NCBI RefSeq assembly: GCF_004118975.1
Contig: NZ_CP035376.1
Coordinates: 1,984,001 to 2,048,000 of the forward strand
Direction of reading: 5' to 3'
Source of the DNA: Luteimonas sp. YGD11-2
Lineage (GTDB): Bacteria > Pseudomonadota > Gammaproteobacteria > Xanthomonadales > Xanthomonadaceae
DNA: 64,000 nt
Part shown: positions 15,680 to 24,490 of the stretch, one piece after another
Numbering within the stretch: position 1 is the first letter of the stretch
How the letters are laid out: every line of letters starts with the position of its first letter
Notes under the pieces: model-generated
What the model saw: only the letters and a program-made list of their open reading frames with translations
The model's database searches: none
What the model was told of the DNA's origin: nothing
Program-made: the position numbers and the translations under genes

Positions 15680-16900
15680 ATGCACATCAAAGTTGTGGGG
15701 ACCGGGCTTGTGGCGCTGTGCCTGATGCCGGCCGCGGCGTCCGGCCAGTCCGCCTTCTCGCCATTCGCCGCGGTGAGCGTGGAGCACGACTCGAACGTCT
15801 TCGGTTTCGCGGATCGCGACGAGGCCGAACGCACCACCGGCAGTCCGGCGTTGTCGGACACGGTGCGACGCGCCAGCATCGGGGCCGACCTCCAGTACAC
15901 GCTGGGCCAGCAGACGCTGCGCGCCGGCATCCATGCCGGACGCAACGACTTCCAGCGCTTCGGCCAGCTCGACCACAGCCACCATCGCTGGAGCACCGCG
16001 CTGGACTGGCGCCTCGGACCCCGCGTGGACGGGCTGCTGGAGTGGCGCCAGGAACGGCGCATGGCAGCGCTCGCCGAGCGCCAGAGCGACGAACTGGCGA
16101 TGGAGGACGAGCGCATCGGGACCGCGGCGCTGAACCTGGACATCGGTGCGGACTGGCGCCTGCAGAACACCGTCCGCAGCCGGCAGCTGGAACTCCCGCT
16201 GGTGGGGCTGCCGCATTTCGCGCTGGAAGAGGACAGCTTCAGCACCGAACTGCGCCACAGCGGCCTGGGCCTGTTCAATGCCGGCCTGCGTGCCGAATAC
16301 CTCGATGGCCGCTTCACCGGCACGCTGCTGGGCGACGAGCCGTTCGACCAGATCAGCGTGGAGGCGGTCGCCACCTACGCCGCCAGCGGCCTGTCGCGCT
16401 TGAACGCACGCCTGGGCCACAGCCGCCGCCGCGACCGCCGCAACGCCGACAACGACACTTCCGCCGTGACCGGGCTCCTGTCGATGGAGCGAACCTTCAG
16501 CGGCGTCACCTCGGCCGACCTCGAGCTGTTCCGCCAGATCAGTTCCTTCTCCTACGGGCCCGAGTCGATGATCGAAACAGGGGTGCGCACCACCCTGCGC
16601 TGGCAGCCGAGCGCCAGGACCGCCGTGCAGGCAGGACTGGAATGGAGCCGCAACGAGTTCCAGGAAAGCGCGCGGTTCCAGCAGGCCGGCGAGCCGATGC
16701 GCAACGACCGCCAGCGCTCGGCGTTCCTGCGCGCCCAGTATTCGCCACTGCCGTGGCTGGGGCTGCATCCCTACGCCCACGTCCGCGACCGCAGCTCGAA
16801 CTACCGTGAGCAGCGCTACGACAAGTACGTGGTGGGCCTGGAAGTACGCATCCGTTTCGGCAGCGCCCAGCCCACCGAGGCGGCGGACCGCCGCTACTGA
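15680..16900 (+). CDS. Outer-membrane beta-barrel protein of the EPS cluster (EpsL-like)
   Basis: The protein has a cleavable signal peptide (LVALCLMPAAASGQ) followed by alternating amphipathic strands along its whole length (ASIGADLQYTLG, STALDWRLGPRV, YVVGLEVRIRFG near the end), the pattern of an outer-membrane barrel. The segment FSPFAAVSVEHDSNVFGFAD after the signal peptide is typical of beta-barrel proteins in EPS/XrtB-type loci (EpsL family). In Wzx/Wzy systems such barrels are thought to help export or anchor polymer; the role here is inferred from location. AAAGGAA lies before the ATG. ATG at 15680 is 86 bases after the priming enzyme. Confidence 0.75.
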   Translation: MHIKVVGTGLVALCLMPAAASGQSAFSPFAAVSVEHDSNVFGFADRDEAERTTGSPALSDTVRRASIGADLQYTLGQQTLRAGIHAGRNDFQRFGQLDHSHHRWSTALDWRLGPRVDGLLEWRQERRMAALAERQSDELAMEDERIGTAALNLDIGADWRLQNTVRSRQLELPLVGLPHFALEEDSFSTELRHSGLGLFNAGLRAEYLDGRFTGTLLGDEPFDQISVEAVATYAASGLSRLNARLGHSRRRDRRNADNDTSAVTGLLSMERTFSGVTSADLELFRQISSFSYGPESMIETGVRTTLRWQPSARTAVQAGLEWSRNEFQESARFQQAGEPMRNDRQRSAFLRAQYSPLPWLGLHPYAHVRDRSSNYREQRYDKYVVGLEVRIRFGSAQPTEAADRRY

Positions 16901-16916
16901 TCACGGGCCGCGCCGC

Positions 16917-17891
16917 TCAGCCCGCCGCGCACTCCCGCAGGTCGGAGCCGTCGGCACTTGCGGCCACCCCCTGTTCCAGTGGGATCCACGCGATGCGCAG
17001 CACGTCCTCTGCCCTGCGCGAATCGAGCACGATCGCCTGGCGCCACAGGCGCAACAGCGAAGGCGGGATCGGCGCGGCGGATTCCGTGGAGGCGCCGACG
17101 CCGGCGCGGCGCCTCATGCCTTGCCCGGCGACCCGCAGCGGCGCGGCGATCGCCTCCAGCCGGAGCCGATAGCCGGGTACCGGTGCGGGGCTGAGCCCCA
17201 GCGCGCGCGCATAGATGGCGAAGTACCCGTTCCAGGTCGGGGGGTCGGGAATCGCCAGGTTGAAGCTCCCGCCGATTGCCTCGGGCGTGCCGATCGCGGC
17301 CACGACCGCGGCCGAGACATCGTCGATATGCACCAGATTGCAGCGGCCCTCGCCGGCGCTGCCCAGGTCGCCGATGCGTCCGCTGCGCAGCAGGTCCGCG
17401 ATGCGCAGGCTCCACTGCGGGCTGCCACGCCCATGGATGCAACCGGGACGCAGGATCACGCGCCGTGGCATGTCCGCAAGCGCGCGCTCGGCCCCCAGCT
17501 TGGCAGCCGCGTAGTCGCCCAGGCGGCCGACCGGTAGCGTGCGCTCGTCGACCATGCCTTCGGCGCTGCCGTATACCGCCATCGAACTCAGGTGCACGAC
17601 GCCCGGTGGCAGCGGCGCCCCGGCGACCGCACGTGCCAGCGCGTCGGCACTGGCACGCAGCGTTGCGGCGTCGCCGGACACGCAATTGACCACCCAGTCC
17701 ACGTCACGGATCGCAGCCGCCAGGCGCTCCGCATTTGTGGCATCCAGGGCCACGCTCCCGATGCCCGGCGACGTCTGCGGCGGCCGCCGTGCCGCGGCCA
17801 CCACCGGGCCGACGCGTGCCGCGGCGAGCGCGCGCGCGACATGGCGACCGACATACCCGCTTCCGCCCAGCACCAGCACCCGCTGCGTCAC
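16917..17891 (-). CDS. NAD-dependent epimerase/dehydratase (extended SDR)
   Basis: An SDR-fold enzyme of 324 residues. The NAD site is LVLGGSGYVGRHVARAL at the N-terminus, and the catalytic pair is YAAAK (GDYAAAKLGAERAL); SSMAVYGS supplies the Ser and RVILRPGCIHGRG matches the extended-SDR substrate lobe. Substrate unknown. The start is a GTG at 17891 that overlaps the stop of the upstream GMC oxidoreductase (GTGA), so the two are translationally coupled. The pair interrupts the EPS region on the opposite strand, suggesting oxidation and epimerisation of a sugar or polyol, but that is inference. Confidence 0.85.
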   Translation of the reverse strand: MTQRVLVLGGSGYVGRHVARALAAARVGPVVAAARRPPQTSPGIGSVALDATNAERLAAAIRDVDWVVNCVSGDAATLRASADALARAVAGAPLPPGVVHLSSMAVYGSAEGMVDERTLPVGRLGDYAAAKLGAERALADMPRRVILRPGCIHGRGSPQWSLRIADLLRSGRIGDLGSAGEGRCNLVHIDDVSAAVVAAIGTPEAIGGSFNLAIPDPPTWNGYFAIYARALGLSPAPVPGYRLRLEAIAAPLRVAGQGMRRRAGVGASTESAAPIPPSLLRLWRQAIVLDSRRAEDVLRIAWIPLEQGVAASADGSDLRECAAG

Positions 17892-19591
17892 GCGTGCTCC
17901 CGTGCGTGCCCGGCCGACACGCCGACCACGGGGCGCGCCAGCCGTGCCTGCAGGTGATCGGCCAGCCGCAGTGCCAGGGCCACGATGGTCAGGGTGGGAT
18001 TGGCCTGGCTGGAGGTCGGGAACACCGCCGCGCCGGCCACGTACAGGTTCTCCATGCCGTGCACGCGACCGTCGCCGTCGACCACGCTGCGACGCGGGTC
18101 GGTTCCCATCCGGGCGGTGCCGATGTGATGGCCGCCGTAGGCACCGTAGCGCAGCATCTCCGCCTCCACGGTCGCGGGGTCGTAATCGAGCCGCCCGACG
18201 CCGCTCTCGCGCAGGTCGCGGGCCAGCACCGCCAGCGCGGTGCGCACGGTGTGCACGTCGCCCGGCGCATGCCGCCAGTCCACCAGCAGCTGCGGCATGC
18301 CAAGCGCATCGCGCGTTCCGCACAGGCTCACGCGGCTCTCGCGGTTGGGCAGTTGCTCGGCATGGAAGTCCACACTGAAACGGTTCGCCTTCGGGTGCAC
18401 GATGATGGATGGAAACTTGCGAGATGCCAGTCGGCGCCGGGTGAAGAGGTGCCATCCGAACGCGGCGGTACCCGGCAGATCCGCAGCCAGGTTGCGCAGG
18501 TGAGCCAGCCAGGTCCGCGCATCGACGCGGGCGTCGCCATGCAGCCGCTTCGCGTATTCGTACGGGATGAACGGCCTGGCCAGATACAGCAGCGACAGCG
18601 GGCCGCAGCGGTGTGCCGGGTCGGTAATGCGCGGATGATGCAGCCGGGCAATGAAGTTGCCGGTTCCCAGACGTCGCTGGCTGTGTGCCGAGAGCGCGAA
18701 ACGGCGGCGGCAGTAGATGCCATCCGCATCGCGCCGGTAGCCGTGGCTGACCGCGGAGACCGGGCCATCCACCACCAGGGTGCCGATGGTGCCGGCCAGG
18801 TGGGACATGTAGTAGCGCCCCACCACGTGATGCGCGTTGCCGATCCCGGCCGGATGCCGGTCGCGGCTGGCCAGCAGCAGCCGCGCCACCTCCAGGCCTC
18901 CGGTCGCCACGACGAAACAACGGGCCCGTACCCGCATGTGCTTGCCGGTCAGCGTGCGCACCTGCACCGAGCACACCTGCGTGCCACTGTCGCCGACTTC
19001 CAGCGCGGTGACATTGGCGTGCAGCAGCACGCGCACGTTGCGCGCCGCCTGCAGCCGCGGCGCATAGCGCGCGCCGAAGTCGGTGGGCCGGCTGAAACGC
19101 TCGAGGGCATCGGTGTCGAAATCGCGGCTGCGGAAGCCGGCGATCAGCGGCGACCCGGGGCTCGCAAATGCCGCGGCGGCCGAATACGCGAACCGGCCGG
19201 CCTCGCAGAGGGCGTTGGCCTGCGGGTAATAGGCCGCCACGTCTTCGAAACCGATCGGCCAGCCGCTGTCGGGCACATGCGCGCGCGGCTCGAAGTCGAT
19301 CGGGTCGAAGGGCACGCAACGCCCGCCCCACAGCGTGGTGGAGCCGCCATACCGGCGAACACGGTAGCGGTCCAGCGGGGGATGCCGTGCCGCGTCCTGC
19401 ACCTGTCCGGCATACAGCGCCTGGGTCGCGGCGTCGTCGCGGCGTCCGCCCGCTTCCAGCAGCAGCACGTCGTATCCGCTGTCGATGAGCTGCAACCCCA
19501 GGGTGATGCCGGCCGCACCGGCACCCACGATGCAGATGTCCGCGCTCAGCCCGTCATCGCCGGGGTCCAGATCCAGTGCATCGAAGAACAT
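17888..19591 (-). CDS. GMC-family FAD oxidoreductase
   Basis: A 567-residue flavoprotein. The FAD-binding Rossmann motif GAGAAGITLGLQL is at residues about 24–36, followed by LLLEAGG. GGSTTLWGGRCVPFDP is the GMC signature; near the C-terminus GGHHIGTARMGTDP carries the catalytic-His region and NLYVAGAAVFPTSSQANPTL closes the FAD site. Family members oxidise alcohols, including sugars and polyols; the substrate here is unknown. No signal peptide or Tat motif. The downstream epimerase overlaps it by four bases. Divergent from the WecG-type glycosyltransferase with a 201-base region between. Confidence 0.88.
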   Translation of the reverse strand: MFFDALDLDPGDDGLSADICIVGAGAAGITLGLQLIDSGYDVLLLEAGGRRDDAATQALYAGQVQDAARHPPLDRYRVRRYGGSTTLWGGRCVPFDPIDFEPRAHVPDSGWPIGFEDVAAYYPQANALCEAGRFAYSAAAAFASPGSPLIAGFRSRDFDTDALERFSRPTDFGARYAPRLQAARNVRVLLHANVTALEVGDSGTQVCSVQVRTLTGKHMRVRARCFVVATGGLEVARLLLASRDRHPAGIGNAHHVVGRYYMSHLAGTIGTLVVDGPVSAVSHGYRRDADGIYCRRRFALSAHSQRRLGTGNFIARLHHPRITDPAHRCGPLSLLYLARPFIPYEYAKRLHGDARVDARTWLAHLRNLAADLPGTAAFGWHLFTRRRLASRKFPSIIVHPKANRFSVDFHAEQLPNRESRVSLCGTRDALGMPQLLVDWRHAPGDVHTVRTALAVLARDLRESGVGRLDYDPATVEAEMLRYGAYGGHHIGTARMGTDPRRSVVDGDGRVHGMENLYVAGAAVFPTSSQANPTLTIVALALRLADHLQARLARPVVGVSAGHAREHA

Positions 19592-19694
19592 CGCTCACGC
19601 CCCCTGCGGAGCCCTGCGGCGCAGGACCAGTCGCAGTCTGTTCTCCGCAAGGTGCGTTCGTCTGTTCGACTCCACACAGAGCGTGGTGCGCAGG

Positions 19695-19719
19695 CTGTGT
19701 TCGGCAGCATACAGACGGG
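19695..19719. promoter_or_regulatory. Candidate inverted-repeat operator shared with the wza promoter region
   Basis: Reads CTGT, 12 bases, ACAG, then ACGGG. A similar element (CTGT, 10 bases, ACAG, ACGGG) lies at 22024–22046. Both sit 82–102 bases before EPS genes in divergent intergenic regions. Speculative: two copies only and unequal spacers. Confidence 0.25.
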
Positions 19720-19792
19720 CGCCGGGGTGGCGACTACGGTGCCCTCTGTCGGATACCGCCCTCCGGGGCGCCCTGTGAACCGGAGATCGAGC

Positions 19793-20659
19793 ATGGGTGT
19801 CGAACACGCGCAGCCGCCTGCCATACACACCGCACCCGGGGCATCGCCTGCGAGCTCCCGGCGCATGGCCTGGCATCTGGACGACTACGACCTCGATGCG
19901 TTCACCGACCTGGCGGCGCGCTTCGGGCACCACGGCTATGCCTACATGGTCACCCCGAATGTCGACCACCTGATACGCCTGCACGAGGATGCCGGGTTCC
20001 GTGCCCTGTATGCCGATGCCGGTTTCGTGCTGCTCGACAGCCGCTTCCTGTCGCATCTGTTGCGCCTGACCCGCGGCACGGACCTGCCGGTGTGTGCGGG
20101 CAGCGACCTGGTGGCGCGGCTGTTTGCCGAGGTGGTGCATCCCGATGACCCGCTGGTACTGATCGGCGGCCCGGACGAGCAGGCACGCCTGCTCGAATCG
20201 CGATACGGACTGCAGCAGCTGGTGCATTACAACCCGCCGATGGGCTTCATCCACGACCCGGACGCGGTCGAGGACTGCCTGCGCTTCATCGAAACCCACA
20301 GCCCGTTCCGCTTCTGCCTGTTGGCCATCGGCTCGCCGCAGCAGGAAATCATCGCGCGCCACCTGCAGCAGCGCGGGCGTGCGCGCGGGCTGGCCCTGTG
20401 CATCGGTGCGGCGGTGCACTTCATCACCGGCACCCAGACGCGCGCCCCGCGCTGGATGCAGCGCAGCGGATTCGAGTGGGCCTACCGGTTGATGCAGGAA
20501 CCGGACCGGCTTGCCCGCCGTTACCTGCTGCGTGGACCGCGTGTATTCGGCCTGCTGCGGCGGACCGACGTCGTGCTGCGGCAGGCCAACGCAAGTGCTC
20601 GCGCTCTCGCTCCCGCGGGCAGCGATGCGGCGCAACCGTCGCCCGTCGCGCCGCGCTGA
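19793..20659 (+). CDS. WecG/TagA/CpsF-family glycosyltransferase
   Basis: A 288-residue family 26-type glycosyltransferase, expected to add a sugar (GumM, WecG and TagA transfer GlcA or ManNAc(A) type residues) to the lipid-linked repeat unit. MVTPNVDHLIRLHED and LLAIGSPQQEIIARHL are conserved blocks; FITGTQTRAPRWMQRSGFEW carries the C-terminal signature including RAP and W-E. The usual DGxG motif is replaced by LLDSRFLSHL, which is unusual. Start at 19793 has CGGAG upstream; no earlier start has one. Alone on the plus strand between two minus-strand genes, so it needs its own promoter. Confidence 0.85.
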   Translation: MGVEHAQPPAIHTAPGASPASSRRMAWHLDDYDLDAFTDLAARFGHHGYAYMVTPNVDHLIRLHEDAGFRALYADAGFVLLDSRFLSHLLRLTRGTDLPVCAGSDLVARLFAEVVHPDDPLVLIGGPDEQARLLESRYGLQQLVHYNPPMGFIHDPDAVEDCLRFIETHSPFRFCLLAIGSPQQEIIARHLQQRGRARGLALCIGAAVHFITGTQTRAPRWMQRSGFEWAYRLMQEPDRLARRYLLRGPRVFGLLRRTDVVLRQANASARALAPAGSDAAQPSPVAPR

Positions 20660-20705
20660 GCGGTCGGGGCCCGGCACGGCTCTGCACAGCCTGCGCGCAG
20701 GCACC

Positions 20706-21953
20706 CTATCGACGATCCCCCGCATCCCAGTGCCGGCGCAGCAGCGCCATCTTGTCCTCGCGCACCTGCAGATCGTCATCGAGGATGCCGCCGGTGCCCT
20801 CGCTGTTGGGCGTGTAGCACCAGTAGAAACTGCTGTGGATACCCTTGTCCTGCAGATAGTCGACCAGGGCGTCCTGCCACGCGACGTCGGCCGGATCGGC
20901 ATCGGGACCATGCCCGTAATGGCCGCCCCATTCGCCGATCACCACCGCATGGCGCGGATGGAACTGCCCGAACAGAAGCTCCCAGTGCGCGCCAAGGTTG
21001 GCCGGATAGCCGCGCGCGTCGAACGTGGCTTTCCGGTAGACGTCGGGGCCGTAGGTATGCGGGCTGAGCACCAGCTTGTCGGCGCGGATATCCAGCGGCT
21101 GGTAGGCCTGCGGCTGCAGGTTCTCGCCGTAGTTCATCGGGATCCGCGAATCCTCCACGCCATCCCAGTTGCCGGTGATGCCGGCCACGAACACCAGCAG
21201 GTCGGGATTGGCCACCAGCACCGCCGCCGCCGCCTTCTCCGCCGCGGTCTTCCAGTGGTACTTCGGGTCGGACGCACGGCGGTCGCCCGCAGCCCAACGC
21301 ACGATGTCATGCGGCTCGTTGTAGAGGTCGATGCCGATGAAATGGCGCAGGTGCGCATAGCGCCGGGCGACGAGCACCAGATCATCGATCCAGTCCTGCT
21401 CGGTGTAGGCGCGGCCGTGGTACATCAGTGCGAAGTCGGCCGGCGTGTCGAGGAACCAGGTCGGGTACTGGCGCTGCGCGGACACGCTGTGGAAGTCCAG
21501 CAGCACATACAGCCCCTGTCGCTCGGCCTCCTCCATCCACAGGTCCAGCACCTGTAGCGGCGTCCTGCCCACGAGTGCCTGGTTCTCCGCCCCGTCCAGC
21601 CAGCTGAGCGTGTCCACCGGCGTGGTCACGTGCAGGGTGTCGGGCACGAACGGCAGGCGCACGGCGTTGAAGCCGAGGTCCCTGATCTGTGCGATCTGCT
21701 CTTTCCAGCCCATCTTCCACAGGAACTGCGGCTGCAGGATCGGCGCGTTGAAGCCGAAGTGGTTGATGCCGCGCAGCTGGATCGGCCTGCCCTCCCGGTC
21801 GTGCACCTGGCCCGCGCGCACGTGATAGCCGGACGGCGGCCCGACGGGCGCGGCGGGTGCGGCGGGCTGGATGGGCGGCGCAGGCGCGGCACCGGCCAGC
21901 AGGAACCATCCCAGCACCAGCAGGCACATGCCACCGAGCATTGTCTTGCCCAT
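20706..21953 (-). CDS. GH5-type cellulase-like glycoside hydrolase, secreted
   Basis: The protein starts with a signal or membrane segment (MCLLVLGWFLLAGAAPAPP), then a Pro/Ala linker, then a family 5 barrel. Catalytic residues are Glu213 in IDLYNEPHD (acid/base) and Glu341 in VVIGEWGGHYG (nucleophile). NAVRLPFV and YVLLDFHS are further family blocks. Strong GGAGGG just before the ATG at 21953. In EPS loci a secreted hydrolase typically trims or releases the cognate polymer, suggesting a beta-1,4-glucan-like backbone. It is convergent with the WecG gene and divergent from the export operon. Confidence 0.88.
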   Translation of the reverse strand: MGKTMLGGMCLLVLGWFLLAGAAPAPPIQPAAPAAPVGPPSGYHVRAGQVHDREGRPIQLRGINHFGFNAPILQPQFLWKMGWKEQIAQIRDLGFNAVRLPFVPDTLHVTTPVDTLSWLDGAENQALVGRTPLQVLDLWMEEAERQGLYVLLDFHSVSAQRQYPTWFLDTPADFALMYHGRAYTEQDWIDDLVLVARRYAHLRHFIGIDLYNEPHDIVRWAAGDRRASDPKYHWKTAAEKAAAAVLVANPDLLVFVAGITGNWDGVEDSRIPMNYGENLQPQAYQPLDIRADKLVLSPHTYGPDVYRKATFDARGYPANLGAHWELLFGQFHPRHAVVIGEWGGHYGHGPDADPADVAWQDALVDYLQDKGIHSSFYWCYTPNSEGTGGILDDDLQVREDKMALLRRHWDAGDRR

Positions 21954-22023
21954 GAACCCTCCAGCAGCGGCACCCGGGCGGGCATCGCGTGGTGGGCACG
22001 CTAGACCTCCTATGTCGCACCTT

Positions 22024-22046
22024 CTGTCTGCTATCGCACAGACGGG
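22024..22046. promoter_or_regulatory. Candidate inverted-repeat operator upstream of the EPS export operon
   Basis: CTGT, 10 bases, ACAG, then ACGGG, about 80 bases before the wza-like start and 70 bases before the divergent GH5 start. Resembles 19695–19719. Low confidence as a real binding site. Confidence 0.25.
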
Positions 22047-22125
22047 TCGGGCGCGGTTCCGGAACATCGGGCCATGACACCGCCCCGGCCCGGCTGCCGG
22101 ACGGCGTCGGTCCGGCACAGAACCC

Positions 22126-23040
22126 ATGGAGATCAGCCGCATGATCGTCAGCCTGCTCCCGCACCCGGGCGCTGCCAGCCGCAGCAGCCGGGTGTCCGCA
22201 ATCGCAGCCCTGCTGTTGCTGCTGGCGCTTGCGCTGCCGGCCATCGCACAACCGGCGGCACCTGCTTCCACCGCATTCGACGTCGAACAGCCCGGTGAAA
22301 TCCCGGCCGCCGACCCGATGCTCCAGCTGGGCCCGGGCGACGCCATCAGCATCAAGGTGTTCGGCCGGCCGGAACTGGACACGACCACCTATGTCTCCGA
22401 TGACGGCACTGCACCGGTGCCGCTCGCCGGGCCCGTGCATATCGGAGGGCTGTCACCTGCGCAGGCTTCGGCACGGGTGGCCGACGCGCTGCGCCAGGGC
22501 CAGTTCCTGGTCGATCCGCAGGTCACGATCTTCCTCGTCGAATTCCGCAGCCAGCAGGTGTCGGTGCTGGGCCAGGTGCAGTCGCCCGGGCGCTTTCCGA
22601 TCGAGTCCAGGGTGTCGGTGTTCGACCTGATCGCGCAGGCCGGCGGCACCACCGAGGACGGTGCGGACACGATCTACCTGCTCCGGCCCAACGCCGACGG
22701 CACCATGCAGCGCCACCCGGTCGACCTGCGCGCGCTCACCCGCGGAGATGCCGTGCAGGCGGCTCCCGCGGTCCAGGGTGGTGACTCGATCTTCGTGCCG
22801 CGCGCGGGCCAGTTCTACATCCACGGCGAAGTGCAGTCGCCCAACATGTACCGGCTCGAGCCCGGCATGACCGTGGTGCAGGCGATGTCGCGCGGTGGCG
22901 GCGTGACGCAGCGGGGCAGCAGCAACCGCGTGGAGATCCGCCGGCGCAACGCCGATGGCCAGCACGTCACCTTCCGCCCGCAGCTCACCGACCCCGTGCA
23001 GGCCGACGACGTCATCCTGGTCAAGGAACGCATCTTCTGA
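22126..23040 (+). CDS. Polysaccharide export protein (Wza/GumB-type, SLBB domain)
   Basis: An outer-membrane export channel subunit for EPS. Signal peptide AALLLLLALALPAIAQ is followed by the Poly_export domain (LQLGPGDAISIKVFGRPELD, DDGTAPVPLAGPVHIGG) and SLBB folds (QQVSVLGQVQSPGRFPIES; QFYIHGEVQSPNMYRLEPGM). No lipobox Cys is seen, unlike E. coli Wza. The ATG at 22126 or at 22141 could be used; the latter has GGAG upstream. The stop overlaps the next start (TGATG), so translation is coupled to the chain-length gene. First gene of the long EPS operon. Confidence 0.92.
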   Translation: MEISRMIVSLLPHPGAASRSSRVSAIAALLLLLALALPAIAQPAAPASTAFDVEQPGEIPAADPMLQLGPGDAISIKVFGRPELDTTTYVSDDGTAPVPLAGPVHIGGLSPAQASARVADALRQGQFLVDPQVTIFLVEFRSQQVSVLGQVQSPGRFPIESRVSVFDLIAQAGGTTEDGADTIYLLRPNADGTMQRHPVDLRALTRGDAVQAAPAVQGGDSIFVPRAGQFYIHGEVQSPNMYRLEPGMTVVQAMSRGGGVTQRGSSNRVEIRRRNADGQHVTFRPQLTDPVQADDVILVKERIF

Positions 23041-24488
23041 TGGACAGCCAGAACCTCCCCGCCGTGCCGGAACCGGAGCGCCTGCCGGCGTCCCACACGC
23101 CTGCCGCGTCCTATGTTCCGCGCCATTTCGTGCATCCCGGGCTGTCGCTGCTGCAGCTGCTGGCGATCGTCTGGGCCTGGCGCAGGGTGACGCTGGCGGT
23201 GGTCGCGGGTGCGCTGCTGCTGGCGCTGGCGGCGTCGAAGCTGCTGCCCAGGACCTACACCGCGACCGCGACGCTGATGGTCAATTACGAAATCTACGAT
23301 CCGCTCGGTGGCAAGGAGTTTCCGATCGGCCTGCTCGGCAGCTACATGGCCACGCAGATCGAACTGATGCGCAGTTCTGAAGTGTTGCTGGAAGTGGTGC
23401 GCAGGCTCGGGCTCAACCGCGATGAGCGTTATATCGCGGGTTTCGACGGCAGCCCGGACCGCCTGGACGAATGGGTGAAGTCCAGGCTGGAGCGCGACCT
23501 CGTCATCGAACAGGGCCGCTTCGGCAGCCAGCTCATCCATATCACCTACTCCACCAATACGCCCGCGCGCGCCGCCGCGGTGGTCAACACGCTGGCCGAG
23601 GTCTATGCCGAGCAGCAGCACTCGCGCCTGACCGGCCCCGCGCGCGAGCGTGCCGACCGCTACACCGAGCAACTGCAGGAACTGCAGGGGAAGGTCGCGC
23701 GCGCCCAGGAAGAAGTGACCGCGTTCCGCGCCCGCAACGACACCATCGACCCGACCGCGAAGATCGACATCGAGATGGAGATGCTGGGCACCCTGGAGCA
23801 GCGCCTGCTGGAAACCCGGAACACCCGCCGCACCGCCGAGTCGCAGCTGTCGGGCGACCTTTCGGTCGGCGACCAGGTCCTGAACTCGCCGCTGGTGCAG
23901 ACCCTCAAGGCCAGGCTGGCCGCCGACTCCGCGCGCATGGCCGAGCTGCGCGCGACACTGGGGCCGCGCCACCCGCAGGTGATGGAACTGGAGTCGCAGA
24001 TCCGCCACAGCCGTGGCGCGCTAGACGCCGAGATGGGCAACTACCGGCGCAATGCCAGCTCGACCGTCACCGCCTCGCGTGATCTCGAAGCCAGGCTGCA
24101 GCAGGCGGTGGACGAGCAGCGCGAGAAGGTCATCGCCGCGCGGCAACAGCAGGACGAGCTTGGCAAGTACGAACTGGAGCTGGACTCGGCGCAGTCGGTC
24201 TACCGCCGCGCGCTCGAAGGCTACGACCAGATCATGTTCGCCTCCGGCGGGCACTACACCAACGTGCGCTTCGTGGGCCCGGCGCCCGAGCCGCTCAAGC
24301 CGAGCAAGCCGAACCTGCTGAAGAACCTGGTCCTCGCACTGGCCGCCGGGATCGTGCTGGGGCTGCTGGTTCCGCTCGCCTACGAACTCCTGTTCAACCG
24401 CCGGGTGCGTTGCCGCGACGACCTCGAGCGTGATTACGACCTGCCCGTGCTCGGTGAATTCGCCAGCGTGCCCGCCCTCCGGACCTGA
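23040..24488 (+). CDS. Chain-length determinant / polysaccharide co-polymerase (Wzz, GumC-like)
   Basis: An inner-membrane PCP protein that sets polymer length and links polymerase to exporter. Two membrane helices flank the Wzz domain: VTLAVVAGALLLALAASKLL near residue 60 and LVLALAAGIVLGLLVPLAYE near residue 440, with the proline-rich motif PEPLKPSKPNLLKN before the second. A long coiled coil (ELQGKVARAQEEVTAFRARN; LEARLQQAVDEQREKVIAAR) fills the periplasmic part. There is no fused tyrosine kinase; a separate kinase-like gene follows by two bases, as in EpsF/EpsG-type systems. Confidence 0.92.
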   Translation: MDSQNLPAVPEPERLPASHTPAASYVPRHFVHPGLSLLQLLAIVWAWRRVTLAVVAGALLLALAASKLLPRTYTATATLMVNYEIYDPLGGKEFPIGLLGSYMATQIELMRSSEVLLEVVRRLGLNRDERYIAGFDGSPDRLDEWVKSRLERDLVIEQGRFGSQLIHITYSTNTPARAAAVVNTLAEVYAEQQHSRLTGPARERADRYTEQLQELQGKVARAQEEVTAFRARNDTIDPTAKIDIEMEMLGTLEQRLLETRNTRRTAESQLSGDLSVGDQVLNSPLVQTLKARLAADSARMAELRATLGPRHPQVMELESQIRHSRGALDAEMGNYRRNASSTVTASRDLEARLQQAVDEQREKVIAARQQQDELGKYELELDSAQSVYRRALEGYDQIMFASGGHYTNVRFVGPAPEPLKPSKPNLLKNLVLALAAGIVLGLLVPLAYELLFNRRVRCRDDLERDYDLPVLGEFASVPALRT

Positions 24489-24490
24489 CC

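Noticed and set aside
16917..19331. A single 804-codon minus-strand frame suggesting a large fusion
   Set aside because: Its upstream 480 codons are an out-of-frame reading of the GMC oxidoreductase; the real product is the epimerase from the GTG at 17891.
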